Source: an uncultured Bacteroidota bacterium (GTDB lineage: Bacteria > Bacteroidota > Bacteroidia > Chitinophagales > Chitinophagaceae). From it: a DNA stretch of 64,000 bases. Numbering within the stretch: position 1 is the stretch's first letter; each line of letters opens with the position of its first letter. The notes under the pieces are model-generated. The model had not been told where the DNA came from. It saw nothing but the letters and a program-made list of their open reading frames with translations, and did not search any database. The stretch lies in NCBI GenBank assembly GCA_903858475.1, contig CAIOIZ010000145.1, forward strand, positions 1 through 64,000. Reading direction: 5' to 3'. Shown here piece by piece: positions 1-9,913 of the stretch. The position numbers and the translations under genes were made by a program.

Positions 1-1647
1 CAATTATTGAATATAAAAAATAAATTTAGTGTACCCATTACCGGTACTTTACAAATAGCAATTAGCAAAGCAACGGACAACGGCTTAGTTTCTAGTTCAA
101 GCAAGGGTATTAAATTAACCAATAAAATGGCCCACCTAGAAACCATTAAGAATCCCGGCGGCAATGACCCCATTCAAATTCTTTACACTTTTACCGAATC
201 GCAATCTAAAAAAACGATAACGCTCAAACAACTACTCCCCTATATACTTACTCCCAAACCAGGATTGGCACCGCGTATCAATGGAGCGAAAGTATTTGGC
301 GTAAGGCCAGGATCTCCTTTTTTATTCAAAATAGCTGCCACTGGCAAAAAGCCTTTACAATACAGCGTAGAAAATTTACCAGAAGGTTTGCTATTAAATA
401 AAACAAATGGAGTGATTAGTGGAGTATTGAAAAATAAGGGTGATTATAATATGCAATTAGTAGTAAAGAATGAAGTAGGTGAAAGCAAGAATAGCTTTTT
501 GGTAAAATGTGGTGAGCAATTGGCCTTAACTCCTCCAATGGGATGGAATAGTTGGAATTGCTGGGGCTTGAGTGTAAGTGATGAAAAAGTAAAAGCTTCT
601 GCAAAAGCTATGATGGATAAAGGATTAATTGACCATGGTTGGACCTACATGAATATTGATGATGGTTGGGAAGCTCCTGCACGTGCTGCATCAGGCGAAA
701 TTGTTGTCAATAAGAAATTCCCCGACATGAAAAAATTGGGCGACTGGTTACATAGCAATGGATTGAAGTTTGGTATTTATAGTAGTCCGGGTACCTATAC
801 CTGTGGTGGCTACTTAGGCAGTTACCAACATGAATTAGCAGATGCTTCCACTTATGCATCTTGGGGTATCGATTATTTGAAATATGATTGGTGTAGTTAT
901 GACGAAGTATTTAAAGCAGCCAAAGACAGTAGTCTCGATGCGTATAAAAAGCCCTATCGCGTTATGCAGGCTGCATTAGAAAATCAATCCAGGGATATTG
1001 TTTATAGCCTTTGTCAATACGGCATGCAGGATGTATGGAAGTGGGGTGCCAGTGTAAATGGCAATTCCTGGCGAACCACTGGAGATATTGAAGATACATG
1101 GGAAAGCTTGAGTGGCATTGGATTTAATCAGTTTAAGCAATACCCTTATGCAGGTCCTGGGCATTGGAACGATCCTGATATGATGATTGTAGGTCAGGTA
1201 GGTTGGGGCGAAAATTTACACCCTAGTCGTCTTAGTCCTGATGAGCAATATACCCACCTGAGTTTATGGAGTATTCTTTCTTCGCCACTACTCATTGGAT
1301 GCGATATCAGCAAGCTAGATGATTTCACTTTGAACTTATTAAGTAATGATGAAGTGATAGAATTGAATCAAGACCCATTGGGTAAGCAAGCGCAGCAAGC
1401 CCTCAAAACTGCAGGATACCAAATTTGGGTAAAGGAATTGGAGGATGGTTCACGGGCAGTGGGAATATTTAACACCACAGACCAATACAATGTGGTTAGG
1501 TTTTACTGGAATAATTTAGGTTTACCATTTAATACTTACGCGGTACGAGATGTATGGAGGCAAAATGATTTGGGGAATTTTGCTTCTATGTTTGCTACCA
1601 AGGTTGCACCACATGGTGTAACTTTGATTAGGATAAAAAAAGCATAA
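1..1647 (+). CDS. GH27 alpha-galactosidase, 5' end outside window
   Basis: Glycoside hydrolase family 27 enzyme, most likely an exported alpha-galactosidase that removes terminal alpha-linked galactose from plant oligo- or polysaccharides. The frame is open from the first base, so the signal peptide and N-terminal region lie upstream; the TTG at position 7 is not a credible start. Visible order: a beta-rich segment, an Ig-like (He_PIG-type) domain at visible residues about 95-168, then the TIM barrel opening with PPMGWNSWNCWG (about 178), the nucleophile Asp in YLKYDW (about 295), the acid/base Asp in TTGDIEDTW (about 360), and a C-terminal beta domain. Both catalytic Asp residues are present, so it should be active. 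Other GH27 specificities (alpha-N-acetylgalactosaminidase, beta-L-arabinopyranosidase) remain possible. No SusC/SusD pair is visible nearby. Confidence 0.93.
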   Translation, partial: QLLNIKNKFSVPITGTLQIAISKATDNGLVSSSSKGIKLTNKMAHLETIKNPGGNDPIQILYTFTESQSKKTITLKQLLPYILTPKPGLAPRINGAKVFGVRPGSPFLFKIAATGKKPLQYSVENLPEGLLLNKTNGVISGVLKNKGDYNMQLVVKNEVGESKNSFLVKCGEQLALTPPMGWNSWNCWGLSVSDEKVKASAKAMMDKGLIDHGWTYMNIDDGWEAPARAASGEIVVNKKFPDMKKLGDWLHSNGLKFGIYSSPGTYTCGGYLGSYQHELADASTYASWGIDYLKYDWCSYDEVFKAAKDSSLDAYKKPYRVMQAALENQSRDIVYSLCQYGMQDVWKWGASVNGNSWRTTGDIEDTWESLSGIGFNQFKQYPYAGPGHWNDPDMMIVGQVGWGENLHPSRLSPDEQYTHLSLWSILSSPLLIGCDISKLDDFTLNLLSNDEVIELNQDPLGKQAQQALKTAGYQIWVKELEDGSRAVGIFNTTDQYNVVRFYWNNLGLPFNTYAVRDVWRQNDLGNFASMFATKVAPHGVTLIRIKKA

Positions 1648-1686
1648 TTTTCAAAAATAAATCGAGTTCATTATTGAATAGCATAC

Positions 1687-2406
1687 ATGACTAAATTATC
1701 TGTCAATATTAATAAGCTGGCTACACTACGTAATAGCAGAGGTGGCAATAATCCAGATTTGTTACAAGCGGCACTTGATATTGAAAGATTTGGTGCTGCT
1801 GGCATTACTGTACATCCCAGACCAGATGAAAGACATATTCGTTATCAAGATGTATATGACTTAAAAAAAATCATTACCACAGAATTTAATATCGAAGGCA
1901 ACTGTAAAGAGCAAAGTTTTGTAGACCTGGTGCTGGCCAATAAGCCAACGCAAGTTACCTTGGTGCCTGATGATCACCATCAATTAACCAGCAATCATGG
2001 TTGGGATACTATCAAGGAACAGGATTACCTAAAAAGCATTGTGCAGGTATTTAAAGAAGCAGGTATTAGGGTGTCAATTTTTGTTGACCCTAATCCACAA
2101 ATGGTAGAAGCTGCAAAGGAAACTGGAACAGACAGGATTGAATTATATACAGAATCTTATGCCAGTCAATTTTTAAAAGTTGATAAAGAGAAAGCCATTG
2201 AACCATTTATAGCTGCTGCCAAGAGAGCAAATGAATTAGGAATAGGAATTAATGCAGGGCATGATCTTGATTTACATAACCTTCCATATTTTGCAAAGCA
2301 TATTCCGGGTTTACTGGAAGTATCCATTGGACATGCATTAATATGCGATGCCATTTATCTTGGATTAGAAAATGCCGTACAATTGTATACCCGGCAATTA
2401 CAATAA
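1687..2406 (+). CDS. pdxJ: Pyridoxine 5'-phosphate synthase PdxJ
   Basis: Cytoplasmic TIM-barrel enzyme that condenses 1-deoxy-D-xylulose 5-phosphate with 3-amino-2-oxopropyl phosphate to give pyridoxine 5'-phosphate, the last step of DXP-dependent vitamin B6 synthesis. The 239-residue length is typical. Recognition is by the N-terminal [17 protein letters not shown] and the phosphate/active-site motif HPRPDERHI, plus the C-terminal GHALI segment. It starts 39 bp after the GH27 stop on the same strand without an obvious terminator, so it may be read from upstream. It converges on the transaldolase gene with only 4 bp between the stop codons. No other B6 genes are near. Confidence 0.97.
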   Translation: MTKLSVNINKLATLRNSRGGNNPDLLQAALDIERFGAAGITVHPRPDERHIRYQDVYDLKKIITTEFNIEGNCKEQSFVDLVLANKPTQVTLVPDDHHQLTSNHGWDTIKEQDYLKSIVQVFKEAGIRVSIFVDPNPQMVEAAKETGTDRIELYTESYASQFLKVDKEKAIEPFIAAAKRANELGIGINAGHDLDLHNLPYFAKHIPGLLEVSIGHALICDAIYLGLENAVQLYTRQLQ

Positions 2407-2410
2407 AATA

Positions 2411-3064
2411 TTAAGCGAATTTTTTTGCGTCTTCCAAGAATTTGGCCAGACCAATATCAGTTAATGGATGTTTCAATAATCCAAGGATAGAATCCAGTGG
2501 GCAAGTACAAACATCTGCACCAGCTTCGGCACATTTAATGATATGATTAGGGTTGCGAATAGAGGCCGCAAGAATTTCTGTTTTAAATCCTTGTATTGAA
2601 TAGATTTGACGTAACTGATGAATTAGTTCCATACCATCCCAACCGCTATCATCGATTCTTCCAATAAAGGGGGAGACATAAGTTGCACCAGCCTTTGCAG
2701 CTAAAATTGCTTGACCAGCACTAAATACCAAAGTGCAATTAGTTTTGATATTATTTTCAGTAAACCATTTTATAGCTTTAATCCCTTCTTTAATCATGGG
2801 TACTTTTACCACGATATTTGGATGAATAGCAGCCAATTTTTTACCCTCTGCAACGATGCCTTCAAATTCAGTGGAAATTACTTCCGCGCTGATATCGCCA
2901 TCCACCATTTCACAAATCGTTTTGTAGTGGTTATTCACTGCTTCCTCACCTTTGATGCCTTCTTTAGCCATCAATGAAGGGTTAGTGGTTACGCCATCTA
3001 AGATTCCTAAATCATTGGCTTCTTTTATTTGAGCTAGATTAGCTGTATCAATAAAAAATTTCAT
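2411..3064 (-). CDS. tal: Transaldolase, small TalC-type
   Basis: Class I aldolase of the short (217-residue) transaldolase / fructose-6-phosphate aldolase family, acting in the non-oxidative pentose phosphate pathway. The Schiff-base lysine is K87 in IVVKVPM; TTNPSL and GRIDDSG are the other family motifs. Known discriminating positions favour true transaldolase over fructose-6-phosphate aldolase: a Glu in SAEVIST where the aldolase has Gln, and a Phe in SPFIGR where the aldolase has Tyr. Databases often label this group fsa regardless. The SRP RNA gene lies just upstream on the same strand, and its T-run ends about 30 bp before this start codon. Confidence 0.9.
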   Translation of the reverse strand: MKFFIDTANLAQIKEANDLGILDGVTTNPSLMAKEGIKGEEAVNNHYKTICEMVDGDISAEVISTEFEGIVAEGKKLAAIHPNIVVKVPMIKEGIKAIKWFTENNIKTNCTLVFSAGQAILAAKAGATYVSPFIGRIDDSGWDGMELIHQLRQIYSIQGFKTEILAASIRNPNHIIKCAEAGADVCTCPLDSILGLLKHPLTDIGLAKFLEDAKKFA

Positions 3065-3104
3065 TGCTGTGTTTTTATAATTGAGTGGGATAATTAAAAA
3101 AAAA

Positions 3105-3200
3105 TGGCAAGTTACTTACATCGCACCGCTCAACCACCTACCCTTGCTGCCTTCCGGCCCTGGGGGAGTTCAGCAGGAGCTGGCCGTATAAGACTTGCCG
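3105..3200 (-). ncRNA. ffs: Signal recognition particle RNA, small bacterial type
   Basis: About 95 nt, minus strand. The conserved domain IV core reads GGGCCGGAAGGCAGCAAGGG on the minus strand (complement near 3139-3160), the Ffh-binding hairpin with its GGAA-type tetraloop. The ends pair perfectly: GGCAAGT at the 5' end (complement 3193-3199) with ACTTGCC at the 3' end (complement 3106-3112). The 3' stem strand runs straight into nine T residues (complement 3096-3104), so the outer helix doubles as terminator. A TATATTTG -7 element lies 4-5 nt upstream. The RNA scaffolds Ffh/FtsY in co-translational membrane targeting. End positions are accurate to a few bases. Confidence 0.93.
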
Positions 3201-3203
3201 CTG

Positions 3204-3211
3204 CAAATATA
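3204..3211 (-). promoter_or_regulatory. -7 promoter element of the SRP RNA
   Basis: Minus-strand TATATTTG matches the Bacteroidota -7 consensus TAnnTTTG, and its last G is 4-5 nt from the paired 5' end of the SRP RNA, which is the expected promoter-to-start distance. No TTG is seen at the usual -33 distance. Confidence 0.75.
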
Positions 3212-3283
3212 GGTAGTATTAAAGGAAGAAAAAAACGGCAGGATGAATTTATGGATTATAGTAAAATTGTATTTAATACTAAA

Positions 3284-4633
3284 TCAAAAACTAAGGCCTG
3301 GTCGGTCGACCCTAGAGTTAATTTTACCTACACCTATTAATTGGTCGCTGCGGTCGGTGAAACCTTTATAATATATTAAAATGGAATAATTATTTTCGGT
3401 TTCCCAGTAATCGCCCTCTAATTCAGTTTTTATACTTAGGTTCTTTTTATCCACTGCTATATAGGTATAATTGTAATAACCCTGCTTTAAGAAAGTGCTT
3501 ACTTCGTAGTTACCTGTAGTTGGATTGAAGTTCATTTTTGTTTTGTCATTCAATTCATAATTGGTCAACTGCCCAGCTAAGTAGATATCCTTTGTAGGAT
3601 AAGGCAACCCACCCGGGCCTTTTAAATTAAAATGAACCTGTGCATAATCGCCCTGCCAGTAGGGATTAATAGATTCATAGGTTTCTACTGAATACATCCC
3701 GTTGAGGTCGGTGAAATACACATATTTGACTGCACTACGATCAATATCGGGTTTTAGAAATAAGTCGGCATGTGTTTTATCATAATAGCCACTATCTACC
3801 CGATCGCTGAATAATCGAAAACTTCGAAGGTCCAACCAACGCCATTCTTTTCCACCAGGGAATAACAAATTATTTTCGGCGCTGTATTCAAGGTTATTGC
3901 CTCGTACAAAAGTGGGGGCAATATCTTTTACTGCATTGTCCCACCTATTATTTTGTAAAATGACAACTTTCACTTGTTGTGCAGCACTAAAAGAATTGAT
4001 GCCAGACAAGCTTACATTAAATTGAATTTTTTGGTGTGTACGAAATTGCTGTACACTAAATGGTTGAATAATTTTTGCTGCAATGGAAGCTTTTTGATCT
4101 AGTACCAATAATCGGCGGGTGAAAGCCAATTTAGCAGTATCCCCATCTAAAAATACTTTTAGCAAATAATTACCACTTTTAGTAGGCACCGAATTTCGTT
4201 CTGGTAGGATGGCCTGATAGTGGGTGTATTTAGTAAAAGCCAAGGAAGAATACCGGTAATTGGAAATCCGGTTTTGGGTGAAGCCCTTGATATAATCGAA
4301 GGCGCTCATATTCACTGGCTGCCAATTATAATCACATAGAACGAAAGCATAATAATAAGATTTTGTATTGGCATCCATATCATCAAAATGCAATTCGAGC
4401 TGATCGCCACTATTGAGATTATATACGGGCAGGCTTTGTTGGTCGCCATACATATGAAATCGAACAGATTGAATATTGGACTTAACAATACGGTCGGGGG
4501 ATTGAGCTGATAAATTATTAGCAGGTACAATAAAAAATAGTATCAACAAGCTTAGAAAGTGACTAGTTAAATACCTACACGAGCATTTTAAAGGCTTAGT
4601 ATGTTGCCAGATGAAACTATATAGAGAAAGCAT
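3284..4633 (-). CDS. DUF5103 protein, type IX secretion Plug
   Basis: Exported 449-residue protein of the DUF5103 family. In the SprA structure from Flavobacterium the DUF5103 protein is the Plug that closes the periplasmic side of the type IX translocon, so that is the inferred role. The N-terminus holds a hydrophobic segment (LSLLILFFIVPANNLSAQ); the usual start may be one of the later in-frame codons, because about 25 residues precede the hydrophobic stretch. The body is beta-rich: an N-terminal domain (YNLNSGDQLELHFDD), central sandwich domains and a C-terminal domain (PYPTKDIYLAGQLTNYEL). It is divergent from the LolC/E-type gene with 54 bp between starts. T9SS substrates elsewhere in the window support an active system. 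Confidence 0.88.
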   Translation of the reverse strand: MLSLYSFIWQHTKPLKCSCRYLTSHFLSLLILFFIVPANNLSAQSPDRIVKSNIQSVRFHMYGDQQSLPVYNLNSGDQLELHFDDMDANTKSYYYAFVLCDYNWQPVNMSAFDYIKGFTQNRISNYRYSSLAFTKYTHYQAILPERNSVPTKSGNYLLKVFLDGDTAKLAFTRRLLVLDQKASIAAKIIQPFSVQQFRTHQKIQFNVSLSGINSFSAAQQVKVVILQNNRWDNAVKDIAPTFVRGNNLEYSAENNLLFPGGKEWRWLDLRSFRLFSDRVDSGYYDKTHADLFLKPDIDRSAVKYVYFTDLNGMYSVETYESINPYWQGDYAQVHFNLKGPGGLPYPTKDIYLAGQLTNYELNDKTKMNFNPTTGNYEVSTFLKQGYYNYTYIAVDKKNLSIKTELEGDYWETENNYSILIYYKGFTDRSDQLIGVGKINSRVDRPGLSF

Positions 4634-4657
4634 GGGCTGTAATACGTTTAAATAAAA

Positions 4658-4665
4658 TACATTTG
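4658..4665 (+). promoter_or_regulatory. -7 promoter element of the LolC/E-type permease gene
   Basis: TACATTTG, an exact TAnnTTTG match, ends 22 bp before the TTG start at 4688 and lies in the 54-bp gap between two divergent genes. Confidence 0.6.
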
Positions 4666-4687
4666 TAAGGTACTAAATTTATGCCGA

Positions 4688-5917
4688 TTGAATATAGCCG
4701 CTTTTATAGCACGGCGCATTGCCTTTAGCCGACAACAGACTTTTTCGCGTTTCATCATACGACTAGCTGTTGCAGCTACTGCCATCAGTGTGGCCGTAAT
4801 GATAGTGGCATTGAGTTTTGTGAACGGATTTCAACAAGTCATCAGCAATAAGGTATTTAGCTTCTGGGGACATATCCATGTACGGCAAGATGTAGAAAGC
4901 AAGCAAACTATCAGTGAAGAATACCCGATAACAAAGGATGATAGTGTAGCCCAGTATATCAAAAAATTACCAGCAGTACAATCAGTAGCCGCCTATGCCA
5001 CCAAGACTGTTATTTTAAAAAATGCTGCAGAAATAGAAAGCATTGTAGTAAAAGGAATCGATTCCTCTTTTGACTATACCAGGATGAATGCATTTTTAAA
5101 AGAAGGCCGTTGGGTACAGTTTGAAGACAGTGGCTATAGTAAGGAAATCAATATTTCTTCTTATGTGGCCAATCGACTAAATGCCAAGGTGCAGGACACT
5201 ATTTTCTCCTACTTCATTCAGCCCGATGGAAGTAAACGCCCCCGCAAATTGGTAGTTGCAGGTATTTTTAAAACTTCTATTGAGGAATATGATAAGCAAT
5301 TTGGAATTTGCGATATTAATTTAATACGCAGAATGAATAATTGGGAGCCAGATCAGATTGGCGGCTACGAAATCTTTTTAAAAGATTATGAAAAAATTGA
5401 TACCGTTACTTCTTTGTTATATGAACAAATGCCACAAAGCTGGTATAGCAGAAGCATCAAGGAAATTTATCCCAATATTTTTGACTGGCTGGCTTTACAG
5501 GGGCAATTAAAAAATATTCTATTAATTATTATGATGGTGGTAGCTGTTGTGAATTTAATCACCTGCTTAATAATACTTGTACTGGAGCGAACCCGTATGT
5601 CTGGCATATTAAAAGCCCTAGGTGCCAGCAACTGGGATGTGCAAAAAATATTTTTATTCAATACCTCCTTTATAGCCATTACTGGCATTGTCATTGGAAC
5701 GGCACTGGGACTGGCCATTTGTTGGCTGCAAGAAAAAATACATTTTATTACATTGAATGAAGAAGCTTATTCGATGCCGTATGCACATGCCAATGTAATA
5801 TGGTGGCAGGTATTATTGATAGGCTTAGCCACTTTTGCAGTATGCTTTGCCACTTTGATAATCCCCACTTTATTGATTAGAAAAATAAAACCAGTCAAAG
5901 CCATTCAATTCAGGTAA
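4688..5917 (+). CDS. ABC transporter permease, LolC/LolE-like
   Basis: Inner-membrane permease of the FtsX/MacB fold, probably the lipoprotein-releasing LolC/E type that hands lipoproteins to the periplasmic carrier. Layout: one N-terminal membrane helix (about residues 22-48), a large MacB-like periplasmic domain (about 50-265), then three C-terminal helices (about 270-400) with the family loop [16 protein letters not shown]. The start is TTG at 4688; the ATG at 4681 is in another frame and the N-terminal sequence IAAFIARRI fits the family. No cognate ATPase gene is adjacent, which is usual for this gene in Bacteroidota. Its last 8 bp overlap the end of the convergent methyltransferase gene. 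Confidence 0.88.
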   Translation: MNIAAFIARRIAFSRQQTFSRFIIRLAVAATAISVAVMIVALSFVNGFQQVISNKVFSFWGHIHVRQDVESKQTISEEYPITKDDSVAQYIKKLPAVQSVAAYATKTVILKNAAEIESIVVKGIDSSFDYTRMNAFLKEGRWVQFEDSGYSKEINISSYVANRLNAKVQDTIFSYFIQPDGSKRPRKLVVAGIFKTSIEEYDKQFGICDINLIRRMNNWEPDQIGGYEIFLKDYEKIDTVTSLLYEQMPQSWYSRSIKEIYPNIFDWLALQGQLKNILLIIMMVVAVVNLITCLIILVLERTRMSGILKALGASNWDVQKIFLFNTSFIAITGIVIGTALGLAICWLQEKIHFITLNEEAYSMPYAHANVIWWQVLLIGLATFAVCFATLIIPTLLIRKIKPVKAIQFR

Positions 5918-6650
5918 GATGTGCCACTAAGATACCAGTAGCCACTGCTGCATTGAGTGATTCAGCCTTGCCCTTTTTAGGGATGGTTATTTTTTCGTCC
6001 ACCATATCCAATAAGGCAGGATGAATTCCTTTGCTTTCATTACCAATCAAAAGAATACCTTCAGCAATAGGGCCCAGTTCGGCGATGGGTTTTCCGTTCA
6101 ATGCGGCAGCGTACAATGGAATTTTTTGTTCAGGCAACCAGGATAACAAGTCAACATAAATTACATTTACCCTTGCCAGTGAGCCCATGGTACTTTGCAC
6201 CACTTTAGGGTTATATTGGTCAACTGACCCGATAGAACAAATAACATTTTCAATTCCAAACCAATCTGCTATCCGAATAATCGTTCCCAAATTACCTGGA
6301 TCCTGCATGGTATCTAAGGCAATACTTATTTTACCATTCAAGGCAGGAGCCGTTTCCACAAATATTTGTTCGAATACCGCCAATACTAAATGTGGTGTAG
6401 CAAGTGCAGATATCTTTTCTAATTCAAAATCCTCAACTTCAAAGACTGTTTCAATATTTTTTTTTGCCACCATTTGTTCATTGGCTTCTAGCCAGGCGCT
6501 CAATGCAAAAAGGGCTTTGCAAACCAGTCCGGGAGCTTGTAATAATTCTTCCACCAACTTGGGGCCTTCGGCAATAAAAACCCCCAATTCATCTCTGAAT
6601 TTTTTATGGTGTAAACTTTGGATATATTTGGTATGTGATTTGCTGAACAT
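5910..6650 (-). CDS. TrmH (SpoU) family RNA 2'-O-methyltransferase
   Basis: 246-residue SPOUT methyltransferase that uses S-adenosylmethionine to methylate a ribose 2'-OH in rRNA or tRNA. An N-terminal substrate-binding domain ([13 protein letters not shown], residues 24-36) is followed by the knotted SpoU domain with motif 1 [16 protein letters not shown], motif 2 IGNESKGI and motif 3 [18 protein letters not shown]. The exact target nucleotide cannot be read from the sequence. Its ATG lies only 19 bp from the ATG of the divergent tamL, so at least one promoter must sit inside the neighbouring coding sequence. Confidence 0.93.
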   Translation of the reverse strand: MFSKSHTKYIQSLHHKKFRDELGVFIAEGPKLVEELLQAPGLVCKALFALSAWLEANEQMVAKKNIETVFEVEDFELEKISALATPHLVLAVFEQIFVETAPALNGKISIALDTMQDPGNLGTIIRIADWFGIENVICSIGSVDQYNPKVVQSTMGSLARVNVIYVDLLSWLPEQKIPLYAAALNGKPIAELGPIAEGILLIGNESKGIHPALLDMVDEKITIPKKGKAESLNAAVATGILVAHLT

Positions 6651-6669
6651 ATTCGCCCTAGATTAAGTA

Positions 6670-9108
6670 ATGGTAAAATTAAACTTCATACAATATAGCA
6701 ACCTTTTTAAACGCAGCGCACCACTGCTATCATTAATATTTATTTTCTCGTGTACGATTCCACGAAATTATCAAAAAAACAAACCCTTTGTTTTTAAAAA
6801 TTCCATTGATCTCAAAGGTGGCCATTTTAGCAGGGAGGAAAAAACGGCACTAAAATCCAGATTAAATGCACAATTGGATGATAGCGCTCGGTTTAATAGT
6901 AAGGACGTTTTGTTTTTTTTACATTATATAGATCATCCCCCAGCTTATGATACCAATGCTAGTTCCCAATCCGCTAAAAATATGCAAGCTGCTATGTTGC
7001 ACCTTGGATACTATACAGCGAAAGTACATTTTAAGGCCGATACCATTCAAGTTAGACATCAGCAAAGGATGCATGTCAGCTATACTGTTGAGTCGAATAA
7101 ACCAACCTTGATTGATACCGTAAGCTATCGCATTAGTAAGCCTGCCTTACAAGCACTGGCCATTCAGAATTTAGACAAGTCTTTTTTACAACAACAAAAA
7201 CCAGTTAGTAAATCCGGTGTTCAAGGCGAAATAAGCCGATTAGTAGAATTATACCGCAACAATGGCTATTATAAATTCACTTCGGATGAATTGAAAGTGA
7301 TGGGCGATACCAGTTTGGATGTATTAACCAATATCAGCGATGATCCGTTTGAACAACTAGAAGCATTGACTAATGCGCAACAAATGCGGGATTCGCCTAG
7401 AGTGAAACTAAGGGTAATACTCACCCCCCCCAGAGACAGCAGTAAATTGAATAAGTACAGTCTAAGAAATATTTATATCTTACCTGACTACATTCCCGGT
7501 GATCGACTAAATGATAGCAGCATATTTGAGCGGACAACTAAAACAAGTCGCTATATTATTCGCTATCACAATAAATTATTTAAAACTGGATTTATCCTAC
7601 GCAATGTATTTTTAAAGAAGGGCAATGTGTACAATCAGGATGATTATTACAAAACCCTGAATGCACTTTCTAAAGCCGGGGTATGGCAAAATGTAAATAT
7701 CCTCACCAACGAGGTGAAAGACAGTAGTCAGCTAGACATGATTATTCAATTGATACCTGGCACTCGTTTCAATTTTCAAACTTCCTTAGAAGCCAGTTAT
7801 TCTGCTACGAGCAATAACAATAGTGCAGTAGTAGCAGGAGCGGGTAATCTAATTGGATTAACCGGCAATATTTCTATCCTAAATCGCAATCTGGCAAAAG
7901 AGGGAATTAGAATGACACATACCGTTTCGTCGGGTATTGAATTCAATAAAAATAGAGCTGGACAAAGCAGCAAGAACAATATTATCAATTCGAATGAAGC
8001 CAGTTATTCTAATAATATTATTATTCCTAAACTTATTTTCCCCTTTGCAAAGCTCAATAATAAAAACCTAGCGCTGGGTGAAACATTTATTAATACCAGT
8101 GTTTCATATATCAATCGTATCAATTTATTCAACCTTCAAACAGTTAGACTTGCCTTGGGTTATAATTACTCCACCAAACCAGGAAGGCAATGGCTTTTTA
8201 AACCAATCAATATTGAGTTTAGTAAACTTTATAATCGTTCTTTGATTTTTGATAGCACACTCAATGCCAATCCTTTTTTAAGATATTCGTTCAATAATGC
8301 ATTGGTGGCTGGAATTATCAATATTGGATATTCCTCCAATTACACCAATCCCAAGAACAATAAAAAGCAACATAGCTTTAAATGGAATTTAGAAGAATCG
8401 GGATTGATATTGGGAAGATTTGGATTGTTCAAAAATTACTTAAGGCAGTTTGTTAAAACCGATATTGAATATACCTATTCACGCAATTATACCAAATCTG
8501 CCATCGTTACCCATTTTGCTGCTAGAGTGGGCATTCCTACTTCTAAATCTGATACAACACTCCCCTTCTTTAAACAATATTTTGGTGGAGGCAGTAATAG
8601 CATGCGAGGATGGCCTGTACGTGGAATTGGCAGAGGCAGTCAGCCATTGGCACCATACGACAACAATTCATTTAACGACAGAACAGGTGATATACAATTG
8701 GAAGGAAATTTTGAATACCGCTATGATATTGCCCAGTTAATTCCCAATACCCTTACCTTAAGAGGGGCACTTTTTGCAGATATTGGAAATGTTTGGAACA
8801 TGAAAAATTCAAAGGCCGTTGGTACAGATAGTGCGCAGTTTAAATTTAAAAATATCTATCGCGACCTTGGAATATCAGCAGGAACAGGCTTTCGGCTTGA
8901 CTTTAACTATTTTATATTGCGATTTGATTTTGGATTCCGATTCAAAAGGCCGGAAGATGCTTATCACAACAATGGCTGGAAAGTGCCCGCCATGAGTTTC
9001 AATGATTTTTACAAGAAAATATTTTACAAGGGGGTGAATGATGAATACAGGAAATGGCGCTACGAAAATTTCAACCTTACTATCGGTATTGGGTACTCGT
9101 TTAACTAG
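6670..9108 (+). CDS. tamL: TamL, BamA-like outer membrane lipoprotein
   Basis: 812-residue Omp85-family protein. The N-terminal signal ends in a lipobox (IFIFSC, Cys28), so it is a lipidated BamA/TamA paralogue as described for TamL of Bacteroidota, which works with TamB in outer-membrane assembly. POTRA-like repeats fill about residues 40-365 (GYYTAKVHF, NGYYKF, KGNVYNQDDYYKTLNALSKAGVW), then a 16-strand barrel with the Omp85 marker FGGGSNSMRGW at about 640 and terminal segment FNLTIGIGYSFN. No tamB follows: truB is convergent with an 8-bp overlap. A BamA-only function is a weaker alternative because BamA is not a lipoprotein. Confidence 0.9.
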   Translation: MVKLNFIQYSNLFKRSAPLLSLIFIFSCTIPRNYQKNKPFVFKNSIDLKGGHFSREEKTALKSRLNAQLDDSARFNSKDVLFFLHYIDHPPAYDTNASSQSAKNMQAAMLHLGYYTAKVHFKADTIQVRHQQRMHVSYTVESNKPTLIDTVSYRISKPALQALAIQNLDKSFLQQQKPVSKSGVQGEISRLVELYRNNGYYKFTSDELKVMGDTSLDVLTNISDDPFEQLEALTNAQQMRDSPRVKLRVILTPPRDSSKLNKYSLRNIYILPDYIPGDRLNDSSIFERTTKTSRYIIRYHNKLFKTGFILRNVFLKKGNVYNQDDYYKTLNALSKAGVWQNVNILTNEVKDSSQLDMIIQLIPGTRFNFQTSLEASYSATSNNNSAVVAGAGNLIGLTGNISILNRNLAKEGIRMTHTVSSGIEFNKNRAGQSSKNNIINSNEASYSNNIIIPKLIFPFAKLNNKNLALGETFINTSVSYINRINLFNLQTVRLALGYNYSTKPGRQWLFKPINIEFSKLYNRSLIFDSTLNANPFLRYSFNNALVAGIINIGYSSNYTNPKNNKKQHSFKWNLEESGLILGRFGLFKNYLRQFVKTDIEYTYSRNYTKSAIVTHFAARVGIPTSKSDTTLPFFKQYFGGGSNSMRGWPVRGIGRGSQPLAPYDNNSFNDRTGDIQLEGNFEYRYDIAQLIPNTLTLRGALFADIGNVWNMKNSKAVGTDSAQFKFKNIYRDLGISAGTGFRLDFNYFILRFDFGFRFKRPEDAYHNNGWKVPAMSFNDFYKKIFYKGVNDEYRKWRYENFNLTIGIGYSFN

Positions 9109-9802
9109 CTGCTTGATCGCGTATACTTTCAATAAATTGCTCCATTGACACCGCATCCGCTACATCCAATGCACCAATTTTAGTTCTACGTAAACTACTC
9201 AAATAAGCGCCGCAACCCACTGCTTGCCCCAAATCATGGGCGAGACTTCGGATATAAGTTCCTGTACTACAAACCACTTTAAAATGCACAAATGGTAATA
9301 GTATTTCAGTTAATTCAAACTCGTGAATAGTGATGGGTCTTGCTTTCAGCTCAACCTCTTCGCCTCTTCGAGCCAACTCATATAGTGCTACCCCTTCTTT
9401 TTTGATGGCAGAATAAATTGGAGGGAATTGCAGGATCGCTCCTTCAAACAGTTGTTTCTTTTCATTCAATAATTCGGGCGTTACAAAACCAATATCCTTT
9501 TCGTCGATAGGAGTTGATTCCAAGTCATAAGTAGGCGTTACTGCACCCAAGGTGATGGTACCGGTATAGGTTTTTTCGGCTGCCATGTATTCATTGATCT
9601 TCTTGGTGAATTTGCCAGTGCAAACAACCAACAATCCGGTTGCCAGCGGATCGAGGGTACCCGCATGTCCTACTTTCTTGATACGAAGCATTCCCCTTAT
9701 TTTCCGTACCACATCAAAAGATGTCCAGTGTAAAGGTTTGTCAACAAGAATCAGTTGTCCTGCTTCATAACGAGCGCTCGTTTCTTCGTTAACAGCAATC
9801 AT
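9101..9802 (-). CDS. truB: tRNA pseudouridine(55) synthase TruB
   Basis: Converts U55 in the T-loop of tRNAs to pseudouridine. The catalytic Asp is in GHAGTLDPLATGLL; KP-hinge, YTGTITLG and CSTGTYIRSLAHDLG motifs follow in order. The open frame extends to 9925, but I place the start at the internal ATG 9802 (MIAVNEETS): the region upstream has no family similarity, and a minus-strand TACATTTG promoter element at 9914-9921 would put the transcription start downstream of the longer start. The resulting 233 residues fit short TruB proteins. The stop overlaps tamL by 8 bp. Confidence 0.93.
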   Translation of the reverse strand: MIAVNEETSARYEAGQLILVDKPLHWTSFDVVRKIRGMLRIKKVGHAGTLDPLATGLLVVCTGKFTKKINEYMAAEKTYTGTITLGAVTPTYDLESTPIDEKDIGFVTPELLNEKKQLFEGAILQFPPIYSAIKKEGVALYELARRGEEVELKARPITIHEFELTEILLPFVHFKVVCSTGTYIRSLAHDLGQAVGCGAYLSSLRRTKIGALDVADAVSMEQFIESIRDQAAS

Positions 9803-9913
9803 TTGCCTTGGCCCAGTATCCAATGATAATTTTTCTGCGTTCTTATGGCGGTATGTAATTTTTTTAGACAAAATATTAATTGTACGAGTACTTAATCTTA
9901 TTAATTGACATTG

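Noticed and set aside
3104-3340. 78-codon plus-strand open frame
   Set aside because: It lies over the SRP RNA gene and the 3' end of the Plug gene; its sequence is the antisense of the conserved SRP core and has no protein features.
6187-6666. 159-codon plus-strand frame opposite the TrmH-type gene
   Set aside because: Antisense to the conserved SpoU motifs, low-complexity composition, no domain.
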